DNA from: Lacihabitans sp. CCS-44
Lineage (GTDB): Bacteria > Bacteroidota > Bacteroidia > Cytophagales > Spirosomataceae
Reading direction: 5' to 3'
NCBI RefSeq assembly: GCF_024343735.1
Contig: NZ_RJUE01000001.1
Span: forward strand, 1 to 64,000
Length of the DNA stretch: 64,000 nucleotides
How positions within the stretch are numbered: position 1 is the stretch's first letter; every line of letters starts with the position of its first letter. Below are positions 43,550-52,558 of this stretch, piece by piece. The notes beneath the pieces were generated by a model. It saw nothing but the letters and a program-made list of their open reading frames with translations. It had not been told where the DNA came from and ran no database searches. The translations under genes and the position numbers were made by a program.

Positions 43550-45319
43550 ATGGATAAGAAAATAAAAGTTGGAATATTCTTTGGAGGCCAATCTCGCGAA
43601 AGAGAAATATCTTTTTTAGGTGGAAGAACTGCCTATGAACACATCGATAGGCGGTATTTTGAGCCAGTTGTCATTTTTGTGGACAGCATTGGAAATTTCA
43701 TTAAAATAGACCCTCAATTACTTTACGAAGAGGACATTAGAAGCTTTTATCCTTCGAAAAATCAAAACAATGGTTATAAAGTTTATATAGAATCTTTGGG
43801 ACCTTTGAGAGATACTCAGCTTTACAAATTGATTTACAAAATTGGTTCTCAAATAAAAGTCGAAGAACTAAAAAACCACATAGATTTTGCGTTTGTAGTT
43901 ATGCATGGTCCTTATTCTGAGGATGGTAACATCCAAGGAATGATGGAATGGTTGAACATACCCTACATGGGCCCCGGCATTTTGGGCTCTGGCGTGGGCA
44001 TAGACAAACCCGTTCAAAACCGACTTATGGAGTTGGCCACTGGTCAAACAAAAAAATACAAGACTATATCGAAAGACACTTGGGAATCTTCTGACAAATC
44101 AAAACTTTTCACGAGCCTTATAGCTGAATTAGGCTTCCCTTTAGTGGTAAAAGCTCCTCACCAAGGTTCTTCTATTGGCGTAGCCATTGTAAAAAAGCGT
44201 AGTTTGGAAGAATTTTCAAAAAGCATGAGTCAGTGCTTTTTTGAAACCCAAATTCTGAAAAAGGATTGGATAAAACTAAGCACTCGCCAGAAGAAAAATC
44301 TTATGGAAAAAACTTCGAATTTAGACGAAGGGATAGGTTTTCCAGTAGTACTAGACAGCGAAGTCATTTATCACCCATCAGACCTACTTAAACGATTAGA
44401 CATTTATCTAAATTTCCATGATAATGCCATCATAAGTTCTACGAATGCCGAAGATTATGTTTTGATAGAGGAATTCATCTCTGGCCAGGAATTTTCTGTG
44501 GGCGTTATTCAGGACGATTCTGGAAAAGCATTTGCACTTCCTCCTGCCGAAGTTTATGGTGATGTGCAAACATTCGATTTTAAATCGAAATACAAATCGA
44601 ATGTGAGTAAAAAGAGAATACCAGTGGAAACCAAATATGAAAATTTGGAAAAAATCCATGAAAACATCCTCAAGGCATTTGAAATCACCAACATGAGCGT
44701 AATTAGCCGAATTGATGGTTTTCTTACTGCCGATGATGTGGTAATTCTCCACGACCCCAATACAATTCCAGGTATGTCTCCAGCTTCGTTTATTTTTAAG
44801 CAAATGGCAGAAATCGGATTCGGAATTACCGACTCAATAACTTATTTGATCAGACAATCTATAAGAGAAAGAATCAGAAGCGGCAAAAACGTTTTCAATC
44901 TTAGAAACCTTCTTAAAAACATAGATGCCAAGATAGATACCGCCAAACTTAAGCCACGAAAAAAACTTGCGGTGTTGTTTGGAGAAAATGAAGATGAATA
45001 CAAAATAGCAAAAGCCAAATTTGGTCAATTTGGAGGTAATGAAGAATTTGAACCCGTAGCGGTTTGTTCTGCTCTAAACGGAGGAAAATACAGAATTCCG
45101 CTTAATTTGATGTTCAAGCCAGACATCATGGAATTTGGAATGTCCATCGGAAAAGCCAAACATCCGTTTATTCAAAAAAACATAGAAAGTACTGCTGCAA
45201 TACGTCAATTTTATGTGGGTGATGTAGATTTTTCAGTATCTAAAATATCTGAAGAAGCTTTTGTTAAGGACTTTGTGGCTGTTTTTGACTGCAAAACCCA
45301 AGAGCTTATTCAGTCTTGA
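43550..45319 (+). CDS. D-Ala-D-Ala ligase-like ATP-grasp protein with C-terminal repeat
   Basis: A 589-residue ATP-grasp protein. The N-terminal domain has KVGIFFGGQSREREISF, as in D-alanine-D-alanine ligases. HGPYSEDGNIQG, KAPHQGSSIGVAIVKK, ISRIDGFLT and DPNTIPGMSPASF supply the ATP/Mg and substrate motifs with variations (canonical HGxxGEDG and ExNTxPGMT). An insert of about 80 residues lies in the central domain. Residues 470-589 look like a degenerate second N-domain: RKKLAVLFGENEDE and FEPVAVCSALNGGKYRIP echo KKIKVGIFFGG and FEPVVIFVDSIGNFIKID. At 589 residues it is far longer than Ddl (about 330-370), so it may be a distinct ligase. RNase H follows three bases later. Confidence 0.75.
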   Translation: MDKKIKVGIFFGGQSREREISFLGGRTAYEHIDRRYFEPVVIFVDSIGNFIKIDPQLLYEEDIRSFYPSKNQNNGYKVYIESLGPLRDTQLYKLIYKIGSQIKVEELKNHIDFAFVVMHGPYSEDGNIQGMMEWLNIPYMGPGILGSGVGIDKPVQNRLMELATGQTKKYKTISKDTWESSDKSKLFTSLIAELGFPLVVKAPHQGSSIGVAIVKKRSLEEFSKSMSQCFFETQILKKDWIKLSTRQKKNLMEKTSNLDEGIGFPVVLDSEVIYHPSDLLKRLDIYLNFHDNAIISSTNAEDYVLIEEFISGQEFSVGVIQDDSGKAFALPPAEVYGDVQTFDFKSKYKSNVSKKRIPVETKYENLEKIHENILKAFEITNMSVISRIDGFLTADDVVILHDPNTIPGMSPASFIFKQMAEIGFGITDSITYLIRQSIRERIRSGKNVFNLRNLLKNIDAKIDTAKLKPRKKLAVLFGENEDEYKIAKAKFGQFGGNEEFEPVAVCSALNGGKYRIPLNLMFKPDIMEFGMSIGKAKHPFIQKNIESTAAIRQFYVGDVDFSVSKISEEAFVKDFVAVFDCKTQELIQS

Positions 45320-45322
45320 TAT

Positions 45323-45946
45323 ATGGCAAAAAAAGTCAAATTTTATGCTGTTTGGTCAGGAAGAGAAAAAGGAGTTTTTAGCTCATGGGACGATTGCAAG
45401 AAACAAGTTGATGGCTTTGATGGTGCTCAATACAAATCCTTTGAAAGTAAATCGGAAGCTGAAAATGCTCTAAAAAGAAACTATTATGCAGTTGTAAATC
45501 CAAAATCTTCGGCCACACAAACTGCTATAATGCAACCCTCACCGACCATTGCCGCTTGGGCAGTAGATGCAGCGTGGAATACCAAAACTGGCGACATGGA
45601 GTATCAAGGAGTGGACTTACAAACCAGAACCTTGGTATTTAGAAAAGGCCCTTTTTTTGACGGAACCAACAACATTGGGGAGTTTTTGGCCATTGTACAT
45701 GCCCTAGCTTTGTTAAAAAAACACAATTCTGATGTGCCCATATTTTCAGATTCAAAAACGGCCATTTCTTGGGTAAAAGCAAAAAAAGCGAATACAAAAT
45801 TGGAATCGACCTCCAGAAACTCCGAGTTATTTGAACTCATAGAAAGAGCTGAAGCATGGTTGAAAGACAATAACTATAAAAACAAAATACTAAAGTGGGA
45901 AACCAAATGGTGGGGTGAAAATCCTGCTGATTTTGGCAGAAAATAA
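45323..45946 (+). CDS. rnhA: Ribonuclease H with viroplasmin-type N domain
   Basis: A 207-residue type 1 RNase H that removes RNA from RNA-DNA hybrids. The N-terminal domain (KVKFYAVWSGREKGVFSSWD, KQVDGFDGAQYKSF) is the hybrid-binding domain seen in eukaryotic RNase H1 and Bacteroidota enzymes. The catalytic domain supplies Asp in AVDAAWN, Glu in NIGEFLAIVHA, Asp in IFSDSKTAISW and Asp in NPADFGRK, so all four metal-binding residues are present. It starts three bases after the ligase stop and overlaps the next gene by one base, so it is operonic. Confidence 0.93.
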   Translation: MAKKVKFYAVWSGREKGVFSSWDDCKKQVDGFDGAQYKSFESKSEAENALKRNYYAVVNPKSSATQTAIMQPSPTIAAWAVDAAWNTKTGDMEYQGVDLQTRTLVFRKGPFFDGTNNIGEFLAIVHALALLKKHNSDVPIFSDSKTAISWVKAKKANTKLESTSRNSELFELIERAEAWLKDNNYKNKILKWETKWWGENPADFGRK

Positions 45947-46647
45947 TGTTTCGGTTTAAACAATTCGCCATAAAACAAGAGCGTGCCGCCATGAAAGTCT
46001 GCACCGATTCTTGCTTGTTTGGCTCTTTAATTGCCACAGAAAACAAAAAAAATGCTTTAGATATTGGCTGCGGCACTGGGCTGTTGTCGCTTATGGTTGC
46101 TCAAAAAAACCAGAAGATACAAATTACAGCTTTGGAGATAGACCAAAATGCGGTTCTAGATGCTACCGAAAACATTCAAGAAAGTCCTTTTGCAAATCAA
46201 ATTACCCTTCATCACCAAACTGTTCAAGATTTCGCAAAAAAATCAGATAACAAATTTGACCTAATCTTTTGTAATCCACCATTTTATCAGAACAATCTTA
46301 AGTCTGACAAAATAGATAAAAACATTGCTCACCATGCTGAGACACTAACTTTCAATGACTTAGCTAAATGTATTGATATTTTACTTGAAGAAAACGGAAG
46401 TGCTTGGATACTATTGCCGCCTTTTGAAATGCGAGAATTCATAAGTTTAGTAGAGGAAAGAAAACTGTATGTTTCTAAAAGGTATGAAATCAGACATGAT
46501 GAAAATAAGCCTGTTTTTAGGGTAATTATAGAGTTAAAAAGGGCCAAAGCAGTTTTAGAGGAAATCTCTCTCATAAATATTTATGAAAACAAGCAATATA
46601 GCCCTATTTTTGCAGAGCTTTTAAGAGACTATTATCTGATATTTTAA
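45946..46647 (+). CDS. trmN6: tRNA1(Val) adenine-N6 methyltransferase (TrmN6/YfiC-like)
   Basis: A 233-residue SAM-dependent methyltransferase that methylates A37 of tRNA1(Val). The opening FRFKQFAIKQERAAMKVCTDSCLFG contains the MKVxTDxxLxG signature of YfiC proteins. Motif I is ALDIGCGTGLLSLMV, the acidic motif II is ALEIDQNA, and the catalytic NPPF motif (FCNPPFYQNNL) marks an N6-adenine enzyme. The start overlaps the RNase H stop by one base. The glycosyltransferase follows 10 bases downstream. Confidence 0.9.
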   Translation: MFRFKQFAIKQERAAMKVCTDSCLFGSLIATENKKNALDIGCGTGLLSLMVAQKNQKIQITALEIDQNAVLDATENIQESPFANQITLHHQTVQDFAKKSDNKFDLIFCNPPFYQNNLKSDKIDKNIAHHAETLTFNDLAKCIDILLEENGSAWILLPPFEMREFISLVEERKLYVSKRYEIRHDENKPVFRVIIELKRAKAVLEEISLINIYENKQYSPIFAELLRDYYLIF

Positions 46648-46657
46648 GAACCCAAGT

Positions 46658-47614
46658 ATGAGCAAAGTGGATATTTCTGTTGTCATTCCTTTTTTTAACG
46701 AAGACGAGTCTTTGAGCGAACTGCATGCTTGGATAAAAAAAGTAATGGATGAAAATGCTTTCTCTTATGAAGTCCTTCTGATAGACGATGGTAGCAGAGA
46801 CGACAGCTGGAACATTGTAAAAAAACTCAAAGAGACCAATCCAGAAGTTAGGGGTTTTAAATTCTCTAAAAATCATGGAAAAACGGCTGCCCTTCAAGTT
46901 GGATTTAATGAGTGCGTAGGCGAGGTTGTCATAACCATGGATGCCGACCTGCAAGACAGTCCTGATGAAATACCCGGCCTCTACAAAATGATAAAAGAGG
47001 AAAAATACGACATTGTATCTGGCTGGAAACAAAAACGTTATGACCCCATCACCAAAACTTTACCAACCAAACTTTTCAATGCCACTACCCGATATATATC
47101 AGACATTTACCTACATGATTTCAATTGTGGACTGAAGGCTTATGACAGCAAAGTAGTTAAAAACATCACCATTTATGGCGAAATGCACCGCTATATTCCG
47201 GTTATAGCCAAATGGAATGGTTTTTCTAAAATAGGAGAAAAAGTGGTGCAACACCGCTCTAGAAAATACGGAACGACAAAGTTTGGTCTTGAACGCTTTT
47301 TGAACGGCTTCCTAGATTTACTTTCTATAACTTTTGTAAACAAGTTTGGAAAAAGACCCATGCACTTTTTCGGTTTGTTTGGCGTGATTTCTTTCTTCTT
47401 GGGTTCTTTTATTACGTTTTTCCTTATCGCCGAAAAAGTCATATCTATCTATAATCGACAACCATATCGCAACGTAACCGATAATCCACTTTTCTATTTG
47501 GCTTTGGTAGCAATCCTTATTGGTTCTCAGCTGTTTTTGGCGGGATTCCTTGGCGAACTATTTGTAAAACAAGGTATTACGAAAGAGGACTATTTCGTCT
47601 CTGAAAAAGTATAA
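46658..47614 (+). CDS. Family 2 glycosyltransferase with two membrane helices (GtrB/DPM-like)
   Basis: A 318-residue inner-membrane glycosyltransferase. The GT-A domain begins ISVVIPFFNEDESL, has DDGSRDDSW and the DAD-type metal motif TMDADLQDSPDEIP, and later HDFNCGLKAYDSKV and HRYIPVIAKWNG, typical of polyprenyl-phosphate sugar synthases. Two C-terminal membrane helices (about 230-255 and 268-292) anchor it. It would load a sugar on a lipid carrier for cell-surface glycan assembly. It is the last gene of the coupled run, and 28 bases separate it from the lipoprotein gene. Confidence 0.88.
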   Translation: MSKVDISVVIPFFNEDESLSELHAWIKKVMDENAFSYEVLLIDDGSRDDSWNIVKKLKETNPEVRGFKFSKNHGKTAALQVGFNECVGEVVITMDADLQDSPDEIPGLYKMIKEEKYDIVSGWKQKRYDPITKTLPTKLFNATTRYISDIYLHDFNCGLKAYDSKVVKNITIYGEMHRYIPVIAKWNGFSKIGEKVVQHRSRKYGTTKFGLERFLNGFLDLLSITFVNKFGKRPMHFFGLFGVISFFLGSFITFFLIAEKVISIYNRQPYRNVTDNPLFYLALVAILIGSQLFLAGFLGELFVKQGITKEDYFVSEKV

Positions 47615-47642
47615 TCAATTATTAAACACGAACATATACACC

Positions 47643-48170
47643 ATGAAAAAACAGATTTTTGTCCTTTTTGCAGTTCTAGGATTAGGACTTAGCTCATGCT
47701 CAAAAAAAGACGACGTAACACCATCAACTCTGGAAGGCACTTACAATTTGGAGACCATTTCTCTTAAATCTAAAGTTGTCGATCAAGTGGCAGAAGACGA
47801 AAACGAAAATGTATCCGCACAAAAAATGTACTATACTTTCAGTGCGGATGGCACATACAAAACCAATGCCACTTGGACTATTGGTGAGATCAACTCAAGC
47901 GGTGTCGTTTCAACTGGAAAATATACCATTAATGGAGACAAACTCAATATTACATACAAAGACAATGACTTAGGAAAAGAGTTAACCCAAACCATGCAAA
48001 TTAAAACCAATTCGGATAGTCAACTGGTTTTGTTTATTGGTCTCGACGAACTAAAAGCTAGCCTTAAGGCAGCTGCAGGAGGTCTGGATGCATTCACCGC
48101 GGCGTTTCTTGAGATTTTCTTAAGCCAAATGGTTCAGTTTGAGTATACATTGACCTTCAAAAAAGCTTAA
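47643..48170 (+). CDS. Lipocalin-like lipoprotein
   Basis: A 175-residue lipoprotein. The signal peptide MKKQIFVLFAVLGLG ends at lipobox LSSC, with Cys19 acylated, followed by a charged KKDDVTPS linker. The mature domain has a TLEGTYNLETISLK opening strand, YYTFSADGTYKTNATWTIGE, and STGKYTINGDKLNITYKD, a pattern typical of Bacteroidota lipocalin-like proteins. Its last part (FEYTLTFKKA) closes a barrel. No ligand or partner can be assigned. It ends at a strong terminator shared with the convergent rarA gene. Confidence 0.75.
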   Translation: MKKQIFVLFAVLGLGLSSCSKKDDVTPSTLEGTYNLETISLKSKVVDQVAEDENENVSAQKMYYTFSADGTYKTNATWTIGEINSSGVVSTGKYTINGDKLNITYKDNDLGKELTQTMQIKTNSDSQLVLFIGLDELKASLKAAAGGLDAFTAAFLEIFLSQMVQFEYTLTFKKA

Positions 48171-48195
48171 TTTTCAAGCATTGATATATTCATTG

Positions 48196-48221
48196 AAAAG
48201 AGCTTTCGAGCTCTTTTTTTT
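48196..48221. terminator. Terminator between lipoprotein gene and rarA
   Basis: AAAAGAGCT-ttcg-AGCTCTTTT and further T; the T-run reaches the rarA stop. The A-run on the other side allows bidirectional use. Confidence 0.87.
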
Positions 48222-49491
48222 ATTCATAACCATACCAATCGCCCCACCATTGTTGCAGAGATCGTTTTATCTCATTTTCCCGAGCATTGTTGCTTGGCTC
48301 ATAAAGCTTCTCCCCTTTTAATTCATCTGGAAGGAAATTCTGTTTGGCAAAATTACCTTCATAATTGTGCGAATACTGGTAGTTTTTTCCATAGCCAATC
48401 TCTTTCATGAGCTTGGTTGGTGCATTCCGTAAATCGACCGGAACAGGTAAATGTGAAGTTTTTTCTGCTAATGCTATGGCCGTATCAATTGCCACATAAG
48501 AGGCATTTGATTTAGGTGATGTTGCCAAATAAATGACTGTTTGTGAGAGAATAATTCGTCCTTCGGGGTATCCGATTTTCATAATAGCGTCCATGCAAGA
48601 GTTAGCCACCATCATGGCAGTTGGATTAGCTAAGCCAATATCTTCACTGGCTAAAATCAACATTCTTCGAGCAATAAACTTGGGATCCTCGCCTGCAATA
48701 ATCATCCTCGCCATCCAGTACAATGCTGCATTGGGATCTGAGCCACGAATAGACTTTATAAAGGCCGAAATAATATCATAATGTTGCTCGCCTGATTTGT
48801 CGTATCTGGCCAAGTTTTTCTGTACTACTTCTTCTACCAAATCGTTGTTGATTACAATTTCGGGTTGGCCAACTTGTGCATTTACTACCAATTCCAAAAG
48901 ATTCAAAAGCTTGCGACCGTCACCACCGGAAATTCTAAAAAGTGAATCAGAAGATTCTATTTTTATGTCTTTGTCTTTGAGCCAAGTATCTGATTTTAAA
49001 GCCCTTTCAAGCAACAATTCTAGTTCTTTTTTACCGAAAGCCTCTAAAATATAAACTTGACAACGAGAAAGTAAAGCTGAATTTACCTCAAAAGAAGGAT
49101 TCTCTGTAGTAGCCCCAATAAGTGTCACTTGGCCTTTTTCTACAGCCCCTAAAAGCGAATCTTGTTGCGATTTGTTAAATCGGTGAATCTCATCAATGAA
49201 CAATATCGGTGGAAATAATCCTGATGGTTTTGACAAAACTTCCCGTAAATCTTTCACGCCTGCACTGATGGCACTCAAACTGTGAAATTGCCGTTTGGTA
49301 ATCTCAGCCATCATCAATGCTAGCGTAGTTTTGCCCACACCTGGAGGTCCCCAGAGAATCATGGAAGGCACAATACCCGACTCTAAAGTACGTCTAAGCG
49401 GCTTATTTTTACCTAAAATATGCTCCTGACCAATGTATTCTTCCAGATTTCGAGGCCTAAGTCTTTCGGCCAATGGTGCAAAGGGTTCCAA
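48220..49491 (-). CDS. rarA: Replication-associated recombination protein RarA (MgsA)
   Basis: A 423-residue AAA+ ATPase that acts at stalled or damaged replication forks. The N terminus [20 protein letters not shown] is the family signature. Walker A is [10 protein letters not shown] near residue 49, Walker B is [15 protein letters not shown], and sensor 1 is [19 protein letters not shown]. The C-terminal tetramerisation region includes [19 protein letters not shown] and YLATSPKSN. All key residues are intact. It is separated from the next gene by a 550-base intergenic region. Confidence 0.96.
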   Translation of the reverse strand: MEPFAPLAERLRPRNLEEYIGQEHILGKNKPLRRTLESGIVPSMILWGPPGVGKTTLALMMAEITKRQFHSLSAISAGVKDLREVLSKPSGLFPPILFIDEIHRFNKSQQDSLLGAVEKGQVTLIGATTENPSFEVNSALLSRCQVYILEAFGKKELELLLERALKSDTWLKDKDIKIESSDSLFRISGGDGRKLLNLLELVVNAQVGQPEIVINNDLVEEVVQKNLARYDKSGEQHYDIISAFIKSIRGSDPNAALYWMARMIIAGEDPKFIARRMLILASEDIGLANPTAMMVANSCMDAIMKIGYPEGRIILSQTVIYLATSPKSNASYVAIDTAIALAEKTSHLPVPVDLRNAPTKLMKEIGYGKNYQYSHNYEGNFAKQNFLPDELKGEKLYEPSNNARENEIKRSLQQWWGDWYGYE

Positions 49492-49789
49492 CTATTGTTT
49501 TTATTTATTCGTAAAATTCCAAAATAAAAGCAGAATTGCCAATGGTTATCCCATCTGATTCAAAATTTATATAATTCTTAGCATTCTGTTAATTGCTTTC
49601 ATTGTCTTTTCTAAGAAGGAGTTCATTTTGAAAATTGTCAAATATTAATTAAAATAAAAAAGGTTCCATAACTGATGTTTCAGAATAAAGCAAATAGATT
49701 GTTTGTAAAAAAATAATGAACTTGCATACAACATGTAGAATTGTCAATTTATTGAATCCGAATATTAAATTCTTATTGTTCCTAATATT

Positions 49790-49892
49790 TTCTGTGCAGT
49801 CCGTTGTAAAATTTCGCTACTCCTATTTTTGTTAGATCGAAAAGCTTAAAGCGAAATTTTTCAGAGGATCATTGCACAGAAAGTGTTTTTTT
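49790..49892. ncRNA. Nested inverted repeats, candidate structured RNA
   Basis: TTTCTGTGCA (49790-49799) is complementary to TGCACAGAAA (49873-49882), and AAAATTTCGCT (49808-49818) to AGCGAAATTTT (49850-49860), both perfectly. GTG and seven T follow on the plus strand. The layout resembles a small RNA with its own terminator or a mobile-element remnant. No family is recognised. Confidence 0.4.
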
Positions 49893-50011
49893 GGGTTCTT
49901 TTTTTTCGAAAAAAAGAATGCCCGCCTGGCAAGGCACACAAAGCATGTAATTTCGTAGGTTTTAAAATCCGAAACTTTGATCGTATTACTTCTAAAACCC
50001 CCAATTTTTAC

Positions 50012-50019
50012 TAATTTTG
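50012..50019 (+). promoter_or_regulatory. Candidate -7 box (TAATTTTG) for the aldo/keto reductase pair
   Basis: TAATTTTG matches TAnnTTTG, 22 bases before the ATG at 50042. Confidence 0.45.
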
Positions 50020-50041
50020 GAAACTCAACCAAAACAAATAA

Positions 50042-51028
50042 ATGAATTTCAGAAGATTCGGTAAAACCAATCAAAATATCTCAGAAATAGGCCTTGGAAC
50101 ATGGCAAGTAGGCGGAAAATGGGGCTCACCATTCGACCACAAGTTAGCAGAAAACATCCTTAATACTGCCGCCGAAAATGGCATAAACTTCATAGATACT
50201 GCGGATGTGTATAGCGATGGCGAAAGTGAAAAAGCCATTGGCAATTTCCTAAAAAAACGCTCAGAGATTTTTTTTGTGGCTACCAAATGTGGTCGCCAAA
50301 TCAATCCACATAACAACGAAGGCTATACGCCTGCGGTTTTACGAAAATATATCGAAGACAGTCTAAAAAGACTTCAACTAGAAACTTTAGATTTGGTACA
50401 GCTCCACTGCCCTCCTACTCAGGTATTTTATAGACCCGAAATCTTTGGCCTTTTCGAAGACCTTAAGGCTGAAGGAAAAGTTCAAAACTTGGGTATCAGT
50501 GTAGAAAAAGTAGAAGAGGCCTTGAAAGGTATTGAATTTGACAATGTGGTTTCGGTACAAATAATCTTCAACATGTTCCGTCAGCGGCCAAGTGAGTTGT
50601 TTTTCGAACAAGTCAAAAAGAAAGATGTAGGCGTGATCGTAAGAGTACCTTTGGCCAGCGGACTATTGACTGGAAAATACACCCAAGACACCAATTTCGA
50701 AGCAGGTGACCACCGCTTTTTCAATCGCAATGGTGAAATGTTCGACAAAGGCGAGACTTTCTCAGGCATAGACTATAACACTGGTTTAGAAGCAGTTGCA
50801 GAACTTAAAGAACTATTCGAAGGCCAATTGAATTTGGCAGAAATAGCATTGAGATGGATTTTGATGTTCGAAAATGTGAGTACAGTTATACCTGGAGCAT
50901 CGAGACCTGAGCAAGTAACAGAAAACCTCAAATGCTTACAACAGCCAGCATTAAGAGACCTACAAATGAGCAAAGTAAAAGAGATTTACCTTAAATATTT
51001 CAAAAAAACAATACACCAGTGGTGGTAA
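50042..51028 (+). CDS. Aldo/keto reductase
   Basis: A 328-residue NAD(P)H-dependent oxidoreductase of the AKR family. The family opening MNFRRFGKTNQNISEIGLGTW is present. The catalytic tetrad can be seen: Asp and Tyr in FIDTADVYSDG, Lys in VATKCGRQ, and His in DLVQLHCPP. The C-terminal nucleotide-binding part includes NVSTVIPGASRPEQVTENL. The substrate is unknown. It forms an operon with the next gene, four bases downstream, which encodes a second and different AKR. Confidence 0.9.
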   Translation: MNFRRFGKTNQNISEIGLGTWQVGGKWGSPFDHKLAENILNTAAENGINFIDTADVYSDGESEKAIGNFLKKRSEIFFVATKCGRQINPHNNEGYTPAVLRKYIEDSLKRLQLETLDLVQLHCPPTQVFYRPEIFGLFEDLKAEGKVQNLGISVEKVEEALKGIEFDNVVSVQIIFNMFRQRPSELFFEQVKKKDVGVIVRVPLASGLLTGKYTQDTNFEAGDHRFFNRNGEMFDKGETFSGIDYNTGLEAVAELKELFEGQLNLAEIALRWILMFENVSTVIPGASRPEQVTENLKCLQQPALRDLQMSKVKEIYLKYFKKTIHQWW

Positions 51029-51032
51029 GATA

Positions 51033-52019
51033 ATGTACATAGCAGACGAAAAAAGATACGAACAAATAAGCTACAGACGTTGTGGCAAAAGCGGCATCAA
51101 ATTGCCAGAGATTTCATTGGGCCTTTGGCACAACTTCGGAGGAGTAGATACCTTCGAAAACTACCGAGCAATTCTCCGAACGGCCTTCGACAAAGGCGTT
51201 ACGCACTTTGACCTCGCCAACAACTACGGCCCACCTCCAGGCTCCGCTGAAGAGAATTTTGGCATTTTAATGAAAAAAGACTTTGCCGCTTACCGCGACG
51301 AACTCATCATATCTTCCAAAGCTGGCTACTTGATGTGGCCTGGCCCTTATGGCGAGTGGGGCTCAAGAAAGTACATCATAGCCAGCTGCGATCAAAGCCT
51401 TAAACGCATGGGATTGGATTATGTTGACATATTTTACTCACACCGCCCAGACCCCGACACCCCGATGGAAGAAACCATGGGTGCCTTGGACACGCTCGTG
51501 AGACAAGGCAAGACACTGTATGTGGGCTTATCCAACTACGACGCCGACCAAACCAAAGAAGCCTTGGCGATACTAAAGCAACTCGGGACACCATGCCTTA
51601 TACACCAACCGAAATACTCCATGCTCGTTCGTGATCCAGAAAACGGACTATTGGATGTTTTGGGTGAAAATGGCGTGGGTTGCATCCCTTTCTCGCCATT
51701 GGCACAAGGTATATTGACCAACAAATACCTCCACGGCATTCCTGAGGACTCAAGAGCAGGAAAATCAACTGGTTTTTTGCAAAAGGACCAAGTTACCACC
51801 GAGACCATCGGCAAAGTAAAAGCCCTTCACGAAATAGCCGAAAAACGAGGCCAAAGCCTTGCCCAAATGGCCATAGTATGGCTACTAAAGGACCAACGAG
51901 TAACCACAGTATTGATTGGTGCCAGCCGAGTAGAACAACTCCTTGATTCGCTTAAAGCCGTTGATAATAAACACTTTGATGCGGCTGAATTGGAAGTGAT
52001 TGAGGGGATTTTGGGGTGA
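51033..52019 (+). CDS. YghZ-like aldo/keto reductase (L-glyceraldehyde 3-phosphate reductase type)
   Basis: A 328-residue AKR. The opening YRRCGKSGIKLPEISLGLWH and the NNYGPPPGSAEENFG motif are characteristic of the YghZ/Gpr group, which reduces methylglyoxal and L-glyceraldehyde 3-phosphate with NADPH. The active-site Asp and Tyr are in FDLANNYG, Lys in SSKAGY, and His in FYSHRPDPDTP. The insertion AGYLMWPGPYGEWGSRKY fits the group. Codon use appears somewhat richer in G and C than the neighbours (for example 51200-51600), which could reflect high expression or transfer. It follows the other AKR by four bases. Confidence 0.88.
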   Translation: MYIADEKRYEQISYRRCGKSGIKLPEISLGLWHNFGGVDTFENYRAILRTAFDKGVTHFDLANNYGPPPGSAEENFGILMKKDFAAYRDELIISSKAGYLMWPGPYGEWGSRKYIIASCDQSLKRMGLDYVDIFYSHRPDPDTPMEETMGALDTLVRQGKTLYVGLSNYDADQTKEALAILKQLGTPCLIHQPKYSMLVRDPENGLLDVLGENGVGCIPFSPLAQGILTNKYLHGIPEDSRAGKSTGFLQKDQVTTETIGKVKALHEIAEKRGQSLAQMAIVWLLKDQRVTTVLIGASRVEQLLDSLKAVDNKHFDAAELEVIEGILG

Positions 52020-52037
52020 TTATTAAGATTCGAATGA

Positions 52038-52070
52038 AATTCAGAGTCCCCTAAAGGGAGACTCTGAATT
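52038..52070 (+). repeat. Inverted repeat after the aldo/keto reductases
   Basis: AATTCAGAGTCCCCT pairs with AGGGAGACTCTGAATT with one bulge, a 15-pair stem with a two-base loop. No T-run follows, so it may act as an mRNA 3' stabiliser or processing site rather than a terminator. Confidence 0.6.
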
Positions 52071-52095
52071 AACAATAAATTTTATCAATAAACCC

Positions 52096-52545
52096 ATGAA
52101 CATCATAACCACCCTAACCAACACCAAAAACGAAACTGAAAAGTATTTTGACTTGTCTGAGGAAGATTTGGCAAAAACTTATGGAGAAGGCAAATGGACT
52201 GTCAAGCAAATACTAGTGCATTTAGCAGATGCCGATAGCGTGTTATTGGATAGAATAAAAAGGGTAATTTCTGAGCCCAAACAAGTTATTTGGGCTTTTG
52301 AGCAAGACCTTTGGAATGAGAACTTAGACTACAAAAACTTCCCATTGGCCATTAGTAAAGCCGTCTATTTGGCCAATAGGGAAATGGTTATTTTTCTTGC
52401 TGAGAAGTATTACGATACCTTGGGCGGCAAAGAGTTTATTCATAGCCAAACTGGCCTCAGAACCCTCAAAGATGAGTTTGATAAAGTCAGCTGGCATAAT
52501 CAAGGGCATTTGGATCAGATAAGAATCGCCCTTGCGAGTGAATAA
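52096..52545 (+). CDS. DinB family protein
   Basis: A 149-residue four-helix-bundle protein of the DinB/YfiT-like superfamily. The first helix ends in WTVKQILVHLADADSVLLDRI, giving the conserved His of the metal triad. The late SWHNQGHLDQIR segment supplies two further His residues spaced as in DinB (HxxxH). A putative divalent metal site is therefore intact. Family members are often thiol-dependent transferases or detoxification enzymes, but the substrate here is unknown. It stands alone before the convergent GH43 gene, with only 13 bases between. Confidence 0.85.
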   Translation: MNIITTLTNTKNETEKYFDLSEEDLAKTYGEGKWTVKQILVHLADADSVLLDRIKRVISEPKQVIWAFEQDLWNENLDYKNFPLAISKAVYLANREMVIFLAEKYYDTLGGKEFIHSQTGLRTLKDEFDKVSWHNQGHLDQIRIALASE

Positions 52546-52558
52546 TTGGCAGATAACT

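Larger units (their letters stand above)
49492..50041. other. Intergenic region with nested inverted repeats
   Basis: 550 bases between divergent rarA and the aldo/keto reductase gene. The left 290 bases are AT-rich with no clear signal. A nested hairpin occupies 49790-49892, a T8/A7 hairpin (TTCTTTTTTT...AAAAAAAGAA with flanking GGG/CCC) lies about 49895-49924, and a promoter-like TAATTTTG lies at 50012-50019. A 39-codon ORF (49716-49835) was judged too weak to call. Confidence 0.6.

Noticed and set aside
49716-49835. 39-codon plus-strand ORF (hydrophobic) in the rarA upstream gap
   Set aside because: Short, ends inside the nested inverted repeat, and has no clear promoter; composition fits chance in AT-rich DNA.
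49832-50074. 80-codon minus-strand ORF across the aldo/keto reductase start
   Set aside because: It reads the complement of the promoter and the start of a clear AKR gene, has poly-Lys/Phe stretches from the T/A hairpin, and no recognisable domain.
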